From NCBI GenBank assembly GCA_038025085.1, contig CM076140.1, forward strand, positions 39,617,501-39,681,500: 64,000 bases of DNA, given 5' to 3'. Below the pieces are notes generated by a model. The model saw nothing but the letters and a program-made list of their open reading frames with translations. It did not search any database and was not told the origin of the DNA. A program made the position numbers and the translations under genes. This document shows, piece after piece, positions 11,937-23,339 of this stretch (its first letter is position 1; each line of letters starts with the position of its first letter). The DNA is from Tetragonia tetragonoides (taxonomy: Eukaryota > Streptophyta > Magnoliopsida > Caryophyllales > Aizoaceae).

Positions 11937-12023
11937 TGTTAAGATTGAGGATTTTCTCTCAAGGAATTTTCTCTCTCTAAAGGCTCAAAGCAAGTGGTGA
12001 GAAGAAAAGAAAAAGAAACCCAA

Positions 12024-12243
12024 CTATATAGAGGCCACGGTTGGATTCTCGTCGAAAAATTAAGGAAATTCAGACAACCGATGAAAAGGGACCAGGCGGC
12101 CACGCAGCTAGTCCAGACGGCTAAGCCGCTAGGACAAGCGGCTAAGCCGCTTTGACAAACGCTTGACCGCTGGGACAAGCAGCAACCGCTAGAGCTCTAG
12201 CACAGCCGCTAGGAGCTCTAGCGGTCACCCTGTACAGGCGCCT
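12024..12243 (-). promoter_or_regulatory. Promoter-like module of the antisense DUF7745-like gene
   Basis: Upstream of the ATG at 11936 there is a TATA-like CTATATAG (12031-12024, minus strand). Before it lies a GC-rich cluster of short palindromes of the form AGCGGnnnnnCCGCT (about 12090-12235). Two landmark blocks, 12079-12111 and 12229-12243, match 17670-17700 and 17518-17532 of the Tat A LTR in the same relative order and orientation. The region is therefore homologous to the LTR promoter region. That it drives transcription is inference. Confidence 0.6.
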
Positions 12244-12299
12244 GGTGTGCTACTTCGCGAGATGCCTAGGTCCACCCGACCCCACCGTTTGACCGGGCT

Positions 12300-12740
12300 C
12301 TACTTTCCTAATTCCCACTTAGACAGATTTTGGAAGTCTTTTCTTATATTTTTCTTAGCTTAATTTTGGCTCTTGCCAATTTTCTATTTATTCCCTTTTT
12401 TATTTTCTTTCCTTCTTTTTATTTTGATTATCAAGTTCCATTTTTTTTTCCTTTTTTTTTCTGATTCTTTATTTCCTTTATTAATTTTTTTCCTTTTTTA
12501 ATTATCTTTTTCTATTTTTCTTTTCTTTCCTCTATTTTTATTTTTAGGGGAAGGGGTACCCCAAATGTGCTAAATTCTCGGAAATCCTAAATTCCCGAAT
12601 GTCGTGATTTGTGATTTCCCATTCGGAAATTAGTTGATTAAGTTCACATATGGGCATTTGCATGATATATTTTTGCGCGTAAATAAAATGCAATAATTTA
12701 TAGCAGGTTTAATACAAGCCCGAAAGTTCGAAATGCACTA
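12300..12740. other. Pyrimidine-rich spacer
   Basis: Long T- and C-rich stretch (about 12320-12545) between the two antisense genes, followed by ordinary AT-rich sequence. No coding potential or structured repeat seen. Confidence 0.5.
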
Positions 12741-15700
12741 CAACAAATATCACTGGCCATCTTCGCCAGTACTCGGACCCGCCTGAGGCGACTCTCCGGG
12801 TCCACTCGATGATGGAGCACCTGAAGGACCAGGCTGAGACATCGCCCAAGCTCTAGGGTCAAAAGCAAATAATGAACCCGTCAAGTAAGCGGGATCCAGT
12901 CAATGACGCTGTGGCTCCGACACGTCGTGATAGCCGCCATACCCCTTACTCTCCTGACTCCAAGAACCCCTTGGAGGGACTGGAGGATACATGGGTATAT
13001 GATAGCCCGGATACCCCATATAGGGAGGCGGTGCAGGCCACTGCGGAAGATAAGGCACTAGGGGCGGCTTCCCCATATCCACTCTAGCTCGAGGGGTCCC
13101 CTGACGCACCTCCGTACTCTCCCGCCTAGGAGGAGGACGATGCGATGTGGACACTGACTCCGGAGTACAAATAACTGGAGGCCTGGGAGGCCTCACCAAG
13201 GGAACAGGCTGCGAAATAAGCCCAAGGTCAAAAAATTACAAAAATTCAAATCAAGCACTATTACTTGAAATGAGCATACCTCTCGAACGTCGGAGCGACG
13301 ACTCGTGCATACACTCCGAGACGCGAACCTGGAAAACAAATTCTTAAAGGCTTGCATGCCTCTATAGATCTTTCGCGTCTCCGCAGCATCCAAATGTGCA
13401 CGTAAAATAAAAGAGTCAGTATAAATACAAAGAAAACATTGCAAGTTACAATGAATTCTCACTTACCCCCCTACAACCAGCTGGTAGAGGCAATCCCTCA
13501 ACCTCCTCATCGGGACCACGAAACTCAGGAATCAAGAGAACCTAAAGTGATCCATTCGCTCTTGTATTACTCACCGACATAGAAGGGAGAGTAGGGCGCT
13601 GAGAGGAAGCAGTCGCATGAGACGACGAAAAACTCGCAGCATTCTGCAAAGACCCAAAAAATATTAGACATATTTCTAAATTTCCAAACGAAATTAGGAA
13701 ACAAAGTACATTACTTACCGGGTCGGTAGAAAATTTGGGGCACAACCGAGCCTCAACAAAATCAGTATATGCCACCATAAGATCCACCTCAGGATCAGCC
13801 GGAAGCAAATCTCAAGGGCATTCGCCCCTACAACAGGCGCCCTTACCTGCTCCACGGTAAGGTGACGAACATAGAGCATGGAATCCGGAGGATCCAAAGG
13901 AATCCTCGGAGCCGGAAGGTCGGAGAAAGTCTGCCTAATCAGTGTCTCTCCCAAGAACCACCCAAAACTGAAAGGACCCTTAATAAGGATCCTCCTCTTG
14001 TCGTACTCCCGAGCACCCAAGAATCTGTCCGAGAGACCCGAAAGGTAATCCGTCCAAGGGAACCAGTCGACCTACAAAAGCAAAGATTGAGCATACAAAA
14101 GGGTAAAAGGACGATAAAAGCAGAAAGGTTAAGGATTTACATCCTGAGCGGTCAAGGGATATAATCGCCTTCCTAAGGACATGCAGCGTAGTAAATGGGC
14201 AAGATGCCCGTCCCTTCCAGTTCTGCATCGCTGGAAAGGACAAATCCCCTGTCTCGAGAAGAGGGGCAAGGTCGGAGAAATGCTCATAAAACCAAATCTA
14301 AGACATGCAAAGCACATGGGTTAGACACAAGTTATTAGTAAAAAGCCAAGAGCACAAAGTATAAGAAGGGTAAAAGGGAATTATCTCCATAACCTTCCAA
14401 TAACCGACTAAAGAGACGTGAGACACGCCCTCCTCTCCACTGAGGCGGTTGGACTACCTCAAACACCGTAGAAGACAAGAGTATGCAGGAAGACCCCAAA
14501 TGTACTCCGCAACTCTGTCCAAATCCCGCAAGCATGGGAAATAGCGAACGTGGTACCTACTAGCTTTATCCAAAAAGACGGAACAAGCTAGAACATAGGC
14601 CAAGAAAAGGCGAGCGTGCTGCTCCACCGTAACCATAACGTCAGTCCGGCCATACTCCCTACCATCCCAGTTGGCCCCAAAAAGGCCAAACATCTCCACT
14701 ATAACCTCCCTACTCACGTCTCCATAAGTGATAGGAGTACCGGTGCAAGGGAGCCCGGAAATGAGACCAAACTCGAAAGGGGTGATCATGATCTCACCCA
14801 TAGGAAAATGAAAAGTACTGGTAGTATCCCAGTACCGCTCCGCAAGACCTCTAACAAGCAAGCGGTCGGAGCGCTCTGCAGAAGTGAAATACGCTAAAAG
14901 TGACCGAAGCCACAACGCTCCACAATAGCGTCGACCGAAGGAGTCACGTACCTGCGGGCTTTCTCGATACCCAAAAGGCTACCATAACCCCGTATGGTAG
15001 TGTTGACATCCTATACAACACAATAATTGCAAGACAATTAGCTAGGTGATCCTAGTAACAACTACCAGTCTCCCGTTTAGTCCTAAATTTTTACAACTCG
15101 TAAAATTTAGCATTTTAGCTAAACCAATATGACAAGAGTGGATTTTGAAGAGAACGAATTTCACACAAGTTTATTCTCCACAAATATACTCGAAAAACCA
15201 TCAACCACCACAACAAAAATAAACTTCAATCAAGTTTATTTTCACAAATAAAAATATATGATAATTGCAACGAGAATAAATTTCATAAAATTTATTTTCC
15301 ACCATTAAAGATGAATTTCACGCAAATTCATTCTTCACATGTAAATATATATAATACAAGAAACCTACGGGAATTCACAAATTAGCAACAAAAACAATTT
15401 CACGCAAATTGATTTTTTCATATTTAGCTACACTACAGTTCTCAACCTAAAAGTTCTATGTTTGCCTACACATGATTTTCTAAGTGTAAGAGAGAAAAAA
15501 AAAATTAAAAAAAATAAAAAATAAAAATAAAAAAAAAAGAAGAAAAAAAAAGAAACCACGACATACCCGATATTTGGTACCAACGGTAACTAAATGCTTC
15601 TTCTTTTTGAAAACAAGATCGCTGGACTCCCAACGATCGTTAGGATGAAAATCACTACGAGTGAACTCATCCTGGACTAACAGGCTCTCACCCACCCAGT

Positions 15701-15806
15701 GATGGGGTATACCAGAAACAAAAACCCGAGTGAAAACATTCGGGGCCTCATGAACAACAATCTCTTGCCCCTTCCTTTTCCGACCTCCTCTAAGTTTAGG
15801 AGCCAT
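12741..15806 (-). pseudogene. Antisense plant mobile domain (PMD) gene in Tat A
   Basis: This multi-exon gene is antisense to Tat A. The ATG at 15806 opens exon 1 (15806-15567, basic N-terminus), which ends at a GTATGT donor. Exon 2 starts at 15010 after a TATAG acceptor and remains in phase, with 'GSLLGIEKARRYVTP'. A one-base slip near 14900 changes frame. The next frame (14915-14454) contains the PMD hallmark 'STFHFPMGEIMITPFEFGLISGLP'. Later exon pieces are visible at 14317-14129, 14243-13980 and 14020-13715, and a Pro-rich tail at 13199-12900. PMD proteins (MAIN/MAIL relatives) occur as host genes and on transposons. Frame breaks mark this copy as decayed; the exon boundaries after exon 2 are approximate. 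Confidence 0.65.
15011..15566 (-). other. Presumed intron 1 of the antisense PMD gene
   Basis: AT-rich sequence between a GTATGT donor (15566-15561) and a TATAG acceptor next to 15010. Splicing here would keep the reading frame between the two exons. No other feature is seen. Confidence 0.55.
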
Positions 15807-16066
15807 GGATGAAGAGTTAAAATGGAGTTTTTGAAAATTTGAGTGAAGCTCACAAAACTCACAAATTCACACAATTTTGAGTTTTGACACTCAAAAAAAC
15901 AAGAACAACTAGCAAAATCAAGTTCTATTAAGAATTTGAGCAAGAAAACCTCAAGATTTGGAGCTAGGGGCTTTGATGGAGGTTGAGAAACTTGAGCAAA
16001 AATGGAGGAGAGAGAAAGGAGAAGGCTCAAAATGGGGAAGATGACCCATTTCGGCCTCCCCCTTTT

Positions 16067-16262
16067 CTTTTATGCATACCCGTGAAAAAACCTAATGGCC
16101 GGTCAAACCGCCAAGGTGAACGGTCAGACCGCCCAGCTGGCGGTCAGACCGCAAGGCAAGCGGCTTGGCCGCTAGTCACAACGGCTTGACCATTTGGGTG
16201 AGTGGTTCAACCGCTCCACCTAGCGGTTAGATCGCCTGACGTGGCGGCTTGACTGCGTGGCC
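16067..16262 (-). promoter_or_regulatory. Promoter-like module of the antisense PMD gene
   Basis: About 260 bp upstream of the ATG at 15806 lies a TATA-like GCATAAAAG (16075-16067, minus). Behind it is a cluster of GC-rich palindromes such as GCGGTCnGACCGC and AGCGGCCnnGCCGCT (about 16095-16260). The palindrome type and one stretch around AGCCGCTTGCCTTGCGG are shared with the LTR module at 17518-17770. Similarity is weaker than for the DUF7745-like gene's module. Confidence 0.45.
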
Positions 16263-16488
16263 CACTCTCTCACCTCCGACATTTTTTGGGCCATTAGTTC
16301 AAAATCAGTGGGCCCCACACAAGGTCCATAGCAGTTATTTGCGAGCCAAAGTCCGTTTATGAAGGCAGGACTACTTTAAACCCACAGGTTTGTACAATTA
16401 AACTCGGCCAAATAGCATGGGCTCGCACCCGACCTCAGGTCTGAGCAACATTTTATTACCCTTTACCATAACATTTACTACTCACCTT

Positions 16489-17060
16489 ATTTCTAACGAA
16501 ATATTTTTATTGTGTAACCTACAGCACAGGGTTCCCATTCGACTTAAAATCGAAGGACATTTATTGTGTAACCTACAACACAGGGTTCCCCTTCGACGAA
16601 AAATCGAAGGACATTTATTGTGTAACCTACAGCACAGGGTTCCCCTTCGACTGAAAATCGAAAGATATTTATTGTGTGACCTACAGCATAGGGTCCCCTT
16701 CGACTGAAAATTGAAGGATTTTTATCTTTGATCTTATTTCTAACGAAATATTTTTATTGTGTAACCTACAGCACATGGTTCCCCTTCGACTGAAAATCGA
16801 AGTGACCTACAGCACAGGGTTCCCCTTCGACTGAAAATCGAAGGACATTTATTGTGTGACCTACAACACAGGGTTCCCCTTCGGCTGAAAATCGAAGGAC
16901 ATTTATTGTGTGACCTACAGCACAGGGTCTCTCCGTTCGACTGAAAATCGAAGGACATTTATTGTGTGACCTACAGCACAGGGTCTCTCTATTCGACTAA
17001 TAATCGAAGGATTTTTATTGTGTGACCTACAGCATAGGGTCAAACTCTCGGTCAAATAAA
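16489..17060 (+). repeat. ~54 bp tandem array in the Tat A 3' region
   Basis: About ten imperfect copies of a unit containing 'GTGTGACCTACAGCACAGGG' and a short palindrome TTCGACTgaaaATCGAA. The opening part (from 16489) recurs at about 16733, giving a higher-order duplication of about 244 bp. Arrays next to the polypurine tract are known from Tat elements and can seed satellite DNA. It ends about 130 bp before the polypurine tract. Confidence 0.9.
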
Positions 17061-17187
17061 CCGGGAAATTTATTACTTTAAAAATGATTGTTTATCTTTA
17101 ACTGATTGTCACCTCACTCAGTTTGCCTGTTTTATTGCAGGTATTCGCACAGGAATACTTTCACCTTCGCTCTATTCGAGCTCGGCC

Positions 17188-17201
17188 AAAGTAGGGGCTT
17201 C
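17188..17201 (+). other. Tat A polypurine tract
   Basis: AAAGTAGGGGCTTC directly precedes the LTR start TGTAGACACC at 17202. This is the expected plus-strand priming site and fixes the LTR boundary. Confidence 0.8.
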
Positions 17202-18740
17202 TGTAGACACCAAAAATTGTGTCTATAATAAGTCCCCGTAAAGATCCGATGATGAAAGGATTGGATTTTGTTCGAACTTGGGTTGCGAGAATAATACCCA
17301 GTTCACTTGAATTAACCAGTGGAAGCCTTTTGTACAAGTGATCCAAACCAGTTGGACTCAACTCAATTGGTGTCCAAAGCTGAGAGATAGGCCTCTTTGA
17401 ACCTAAGGGCCCGAAAGGGAACCCAAACCCATGAGTCAACCCTTGGTCAAACAAGGGAGCTTAGTCAATCCTGCGTGGACCCCCTCGGAAAAGCCTTCCC
17501 CTCTTAGAAAAGCAGTCAGGCGCCTATACAGGCATGCCGCTCCAGGTCCAAGCGGCCACGCTTGAGCTCAAGTGGTGGCCGTTAGGACAAGCGGCTTGAC
17601 CGCTTGCCTTGCGGCTAAGCAGCTTGCCAAGCAGCTTGACCGCTTGTTCTGCTAGCTCAGCCTCTTGGCCTAGCTGTATGGCCGCCTGGACCTTTTCTCG
17701 CGGATGGCGAATTCGAGGCTCATCACGATTTCCGTGCCAAATCTTGGAAGCTCCCCCTCTTTTGTATAAACAAACCTTAGGGTTCAGTGGAAGAGGTTGG
17801 TTGGCAATTTCTCTCTCAGGTTGGGAATTTTAGAGGTTGGAAATTCTCTCTCTCTCTCATATTAAACCAGAAATTCTGATCCTACTCCTTCTTTAGGTTA
17901 GCCCTAACACCACAAAATAAACCTTCACACTTCATAAGAGCATGAATTCAAGCATTATAGCCCAATAAGTTCAGTGTGAGCATCCAGGTAATCCAACCTG
18001 AAGGTTTTCAATAAATTTTTATATTGCTTGTTATTACTAACGACTTTGGTTTATGTGATATGTACATGCATGGCGCGTTTTGAGCAAAATGGCTTGTATT
18101 AAGCCTAATTAATGGATGAATGAATGTTGTTTTAATTTTGTTATTTATTGCTTCTTATGATTAAAGTATGCTTTGCTTGTGGATTGGTGGATGAATTATT
18201 GTTTTGTCTTCTAACTTGCAGGTTTTAGCATATTTATCATTTTTTCGCAATAAAAGCATGTAATTTGTTAAATTGTTAAAAGTGGTCACAATAATAATGT
18301 TTGTTCAACCCATTAGTTAAAACTAGGAATTTGGACAAATTGAACCTTGTTAGGAACCGTACCATTAATAATTATATTGAATCGATTAGTAAAGGCCGTT
18401 GTTGTCAATGGGCGAGTTGGGTGCCTAACACCTTCCTAGCTCGTACTCACGCCCCCGAACTCATTTATGAAGTCAATTTTCCCAACAGGGATTGGGGTGC
18501 ACAGGAATTGAGTTGACGTCTTTCTAGATTATCGACTTGATTCCAAGGTTTCCAAATTACCTTAAATTTGATGGCAACTTTCGACAATCTTAATCATGTC
18601 CTTAGGGCTAAAGGATAATCTTAATGTGCATTCACACTCAAGGGTTCACGAAAACCCGAACGACCGCGCTCTCCCAGGCTGCTCGGGAACCCGAAGGAAA
18701 AAGGGGGCGAAAAAGGGGAGAAAAAATACGGTAGCCTACA
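17202..18740 (+). repeat. Tat A 3' LTR (right end approximate)
   Basis: Starts TGTAGACACC after the polypurine tract. It contains a GC-rich palindrome cluster (17518-17700), a TATA-like box at 17765-17770 and a conserved-looking stretch around 18400-18700 with 'GCTCTCCCAGGCTGCTCGGG' near its end. No second LTR copy is present in the window, so the right edge near 18740 is an estimate. No gene lies inside. Confidence 0.65.
17518..17770 (+). promoter_or_regulatory. Tat A LTR promoter region
   Basis: The block AGGCGCCTATACAGG (17518-17532), AGCGG...CCGCT palindromes, a second landmark block at 17670-17700 and TATAAA at 17765-17770 form a plausible U3 core promoter. The same landmarks occur in antisense at 12024-12243, upstream of the antisense DUF7745-like gene. 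Confidence 0.6.
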
Positions 18741-19019
18741 ATGCTTTATTTCGTGTCCTGTTTTTTGGTTTCCTGTTTTTGTTTTTGTTTTTTTAGATGC
18801 CCTATCATCCGTTGGTTATATCTTCCTATAATTTGAGAAATAGTATAGGGATGGATGTGCTGTGGATAAAATCTTCATATACCTGGATGCCATTTATGTG
18901 GATGAGTATGAAATGACTGTTTTTTAGTTTAAACTTCAATGGTTATATGCAGTTAATGTACTTTAGTACTGTACTTGGTATGTTGTTTTAAGTACTTGTA
19001 TTGTCCTTGTAGTTTCAAA
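18741..19019. other. Spacer right of Tat A
   Basis: AT-rich sequence with T runs. I see no gene or repeat here; the true end of the Tat A LTR may lie in this stretch. Confidence 0.4.
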
Positions 19020-20352
19020 ATGACGCCAAAAAAAAGACAAGAAAGCAAAAACACAACATAAGTGAATCCTCAAATCACACCAAAAAGAGGAATCTTAGAT
19101 CTCATGGGGATGATGATCCAGAAGAAGGTAATGCTAATGCTTTTCCTGTAAAGCAAGTGAAAGATTCAACTTATCTTGATAAATTTTTGAAAATGTTTGC
19201 AAGTAGGGATATATGTAATGGTAGGCATATTAATTTCGAATCGTTCGCTGAAAATGGATTGTAATGTGTGTCATCTTGGTTTGAAGACTAAGGTTGGATA
19301 CCGTTAATGACCAGTGTCACTAATGTTTACCCGAATCTGGTTAGGCAGTTTTACACACATTTAGACACTTCGAATAAGGATGGTGCTGTGATTAAAACTT
19401 GGGTGCAAAATAAGGACATAGTAATTGATGCAAAGTTATTATCTCGCATTCTAAAGATTTCAAATGATGGTGTGTTTGATTTTCCTGGTAAAAAGTGGAG
19501 CAAGCACCCTCTTTGTTGGATGATGAAGATCTTCCACATAGGGAGGACAAGCCATCCATGGATGAACTTGACTGGGATGTGCGATTACTTCAGCTTATTC
19601 TTAGTAAGACCTTCATTGCCAGGGATGGTAATAAGAATTCCCTAACATATCTTGATGTCTTTGTCATTTACTGTGTTAAGAATAAGATAAAAGTGAACAT
19701 GCCTCTCATAATGATTCATTACATGTTCTCTGCCCAACATCAACGTAAGATAGCTCTCCCATTTGGGATGTGACTGACCTATGTATTTGAGCATTTTGGA
19801 CTTGATTTTTCCATTGAACCTGTTCTCCTTGTTGAGGACCTAAAAGGTCAGTCTGAGACTGTAATTGATATCAGGACTCTGACCAAAGATATGAAATATA
19901 AAAAGAATGAGGAAGGTCAGTGGGTCAAAATCAAATCAAAGAACACAGCTGCAAAAAATGTGAGATTGGATGATAGTGATGATGATTATGTGGGAATGGT
20001 ACCACCTTTGGAAGATAATGTTAATAGACAACCAGCTCCAGATAATCGTCTGATCAGGACTTTGTTGTACAACAACCACCTATTGCAGTTTACATTGCAA
20101 CATGTGTTTAAAGATCAGCTTCCCGATACTGTATTGGAAGAGTTGAGGACTAAGGCAATTGATTACGTAGAAGAAAGGTTGGAAAATAACTCTGGAATTA
20201 ACACTGCTGACAAGTCTCCGTTGAGTAGTTCAAGTAGTTCAAATAGGTCACTTAGGTCAAGTAGTGAAAGTAGTGACGAAAATGTGTTCGATGTTCCTAC
20301 CAAGGCCAAAGCAAATCCAAAGGCTAGTCATCAACATGTCAAGCTGTCTTGA
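19020..20352 (+). pseudogene. Decayed plant transposon-associated protein gene
   Basis: Discontinuous frames encode a protein resembling the 'putative plant transposon protein' domain (Pfam PF20167 type). An N-terminal block around 'KFLKMFASRDICNGRHINFESF' leads to 'VYPNLVRQFYTHLDTSNKDG' and a helix-rich middle, ending in an acidic and Ser-rich tail (19891-20352, with 'SSSSSSNRSLRSSSESSDEN'). A stop lies near 19263, a frameshift near 19490, and a TGA at about 19773, so the gene is broken. Function is unknown; the family is found with plant mobile elements. Family assignment is from pattern memory and is moderately sure. Confidence 0.55.
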
Positions 20353-20645
20353 ACTACTTTTTGATCAGTTATGTGTAATTTATTTATTTGTTTATCTATA
20401 TTTCAGGTGTAGCTAATCATTCTGAAGAACAAGATTGACTGACATGTTGGTGAAGCATAAGGGGAGATTGTGCTCAAAGATAATGGATGAAATTAGTTTA
20501 GCTATATCTAAACTTTTCAAAGGAAGCAACTGAAATTTTTTTGTAATATACACTTTCATTTTGCTGCTGCTGGTCTTTGACGGCTAATTTTTGGGATAAC
20601 AATATTGTGACTGAACTACCAATTGCTCATAACTCTAGTCTTAAT

Positions 20646-21640
20646 CCTTGGTATATGATAACTAATAAATCTGTTAATTACAATGATCAAAGTTAGGTTC
20701 TCCTTGTGACTGATTTTCACATTAGCTACAATGCATTTGGTTCCGGTTACTAAAATGTATTAAAGAATAATCGCAACTATTAACATTATTAGTTACAATG
20801 TATAGTCCTTGCTCCATCTACATATCCCTTTGTTCCAACGTAACATCCATTTCAACTAATTCTGCACTGTTCAGTTACGATAATATAGTATGATACTTAC
20901 AATGATGGAGTCAAGGTATCATTATGATAGATTTTCACATTATCTAGATGAATTTAATTCCGCTCAGATGATTGTATCAATAAAATATGGTTGAATTACA
21001 AGGAAAATAATATATCGCAACTATTAAAGTTATTAGTTACAGTATTTAATCCTTGCTCCATCTACATATCCCCTTATGAGCAATATCCCCTGAGCAATGT
21101 GATTTTCGATATACCTTATTTCCCTCAGTCAGTTGCGAACTAATAAATTTGTTAATTACAATGATCAAGTTAGGTTCTCCTTGTGACCGATTTCAACATT
21201 AGCTACAACGCATTTAGTTCCGGTTACTAAATTGTATTAATATAATATGAAGTTTTATTACGTAAAGAATAATCGCAACTATTAACGTCATTAGTTACAA
21301 TGTATAGTCCTTGCTCCATCTACATATCCCCTTGTTCCAGTGTAACATCCATTTCAACTAATTCTGCACTGTTCAGTTACGATAATATAGTATGATACTT
21401 ACAACGATAGAGTCAAGGACTGATTATGACGGATTTTCACATTAGCTAGAGGTATTTAATTTCGCTCAGTTGATTGTATCAATAAAATATTGTTGAATTA
21501 CAAGAAAAATAATATATCGCAACTATTAACGTTATTAGTTACAGTATCGAATCATTGCTCCATCTACATATCCCCTTATGAGCAACATCCCCTGAGCAAT
21601 GTGATTTTCGATATACCTTATTTCCCTCAGTCAGTTGCAA
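20646..21640 (+). repeat. ~480-500 bp direct tandem duplication
   Basis: Sequence from 20660 ('AACTAATAAAT...') recurs from 21138, and from 20762 recurs at 21264, so two units of about 480-500 bp stand head to tail. Each unit holds two diverged sub-repeats around 'CCTTGCTCCATCTACATATC' about 250 bp apart. It lies just behind the decayed transposon-associated gene and may be its 3' non-coding region. Confidence 0.85.
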
Positions 21641-22230
21641 ATCTGAGCTGTATTTAGTCACAACTATAAATTCCATAAAATAGTTATTACTCTTTTAAGA
21701 GTTAGTCACAGCAATTACTACTTTGTTTTACTTAAATTGTTAAACAATTTAGTTGTTTTGCATCTACGGAGCTGACCCACTTAAGCCCTACGCGCGTGTA
21801 CTGCATTTGCGGGTCGCCCATTATTCAATTTTCGAACCATACCCGATTTACATTCACATTCACACCCATACCTTCCATGCCTGAATAACTCAATCAATTC
21901 CTCTATCTCACTCAACAACGGCTGTCTACCGCCATTGGAGAAGGCTCTACCTCACTCAACCATGGCCATGGAGAAAAACGACATTGATGAAGCCTCTACC
22001 TCACGCATATACAAACAGCCAATTCTATCATTAGTATCTAACACAGATAACTTTAACATAAAACTTCGAAATACATGATAAGCAAGAATAATTTCCGGCC
22101 ATGGATTTCGACATGAAATCCAAGTAAGTACCAATATTATGAAATATTGACCTCCAATTAAGTTCTAAAACGATGGTTCATCTTAGTTTATTATACAAAT
22201 CATTGAATTTTTCTTATAACAATTTTTCTA
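21641..22230. other. Spacer without visible gene
   Basis: Ordinary AT-rich sequence. I see no supported gene or repeat. Confidence 0.4.
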
Positions 22231-22231
22231 G

Positions 22232-22385
22232 CCATGAAAATGGTGGTCTCAATGTTCATGATGCTTCCAGCCATGAAAATGGTGGTCTCAATATTCATTG
22301 TTCAAAATGAAAATGTTGGTCTCAATGTTCATGTAACTCATCTTAATTTTCTCAGCCATGAAAATGGTGGTTTCAATGTTCATAT
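22232..22385 (+). repeat. Short minisatellite, four copies
   Basis: Four imperfect copies of a ~30 bp unit containing 'CATGAAAATGGTGGTCTCAA' followed by 'TGTTCAT', irregularly spaced. No coding role apparent. Confidence 0.8.
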
Positions 22386-22837
22386 AAGTACTTGTTATTC
22401 TTTCAATAAAAACCGTTGATGACAAAGTATGATGGTGGTGCATAGTAGTGTATTGTAGGAAGATATGCATTAGATACTAAGTGACCGCTTTTTAAAATTA
22501 ATTTCGCATATTAGAAAAATAATATTAGGCTAATTTATTGCATTTCGGAAATTAATTATGGGCATTTTTTTGGTCAGAACAATCAATGGTGGAGATGGAG
22601 ATCTACGGTTCTCCTTCATACTTATGGTGATTACATTTTACTGGTAGCCACCATACAAATGGTCTCTATTTTCACAAACTTGTATAATACCGTCTCACTG
22701 TAACAAACAATGACTTATAAACCGACATGATTTTTTATACGGATCAGAGAAATTGTATATTAAAACACGTATACATTTTTCCTTGATTAAGACCCTTATA
22801 ATTATTCCAATGAAGTCACCCTAAGATAACAAAGACT

Positions 22838-23190
22838 AATTTTATTTGACTACTCAAAATACCTAACCAAAACTTTGATAACAAATATCAAAAATTGACA
22901 TAACAAGTTACAAAGTGTGTCTACTACTGATTAAATTGTGCATATTTTAGTGTCTTGATGATGTATCTAGATATTTAGTCCAAACCACCAGTTGTATCTC
23001 ATGACTTATTGATTAATGAAATCTCTATCTTATTAGCCAAAAAAACAAAACTTTCATATACATCCTACCTTTCATTTGCTAAAGCCGCCTTACAACACCG
23101 ACTAATTTTCTTTGACTACTCAAATGAATACCTAACCAAGATGTTATGAAAACAAGTATCCGAATTGACACAACAACTTACAAGTCAACA
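22838..23190 (+). repeat. Diverged duplication upstream of the GT34 gene
   Basis: About 80 bp at 22838-22920 (with 'TTGACTACTCAAAATACCTA') recurs diverged at 23098-23185. Between the copies is unique AT-rich sequence. The second copy lies about 490 bp before the GT34 start codon and may be part of its upstream region. Confidence 0.65.
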
Positions 23191-23339
23191 TCACATGTTA
23201 GAAAGATGCCTCTTCAAAAGAAAAAGAAATTTAGAAACAAAAATATTTAATTTTTTTATTTTTTTATTTTTTTATTTTTTATAACAGACGCGATGCAATC
23301 CATGGACAGCAAAAACACATACAAAGATACACAATTACA

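Larger units (their letters stand above)
6330..18740 (+). mobile_element. Tat-type Ty3/gypsy element A (interior to 3' LTR)
   Basis: From 6330 the sequence encodes the RT-RNase H-archaeal-type RNase H-integrase order that marks the Tat lineage. A 7.3 kb 3' region follows, with antisense genes, a tandem array, a polypurine tract and an LTR starting at 17202. The left part (5' LTR, gag, protease) is absent because the Tekay element ends at 6329; it presumably lies beyond the window. The right end is not sharply visible and is placed near 18740, after the 'GCTCTCCC...GCTGCTCGGG' region common near Tat LTR ends. Several frameshifts show it is inactive. Confidence 0.8.

Noticed and set aside
12872..13347. 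Plus-strand open frames at 12.9-13.3 kb
   Set aside because: They are shadows of the Pro-rich tail of the antisense PMD gene.
16489..17060. CRISPR-like repeat array
   Set aside because: The units are contiguous without unique spacers, and the context is a plant retrotransposon.
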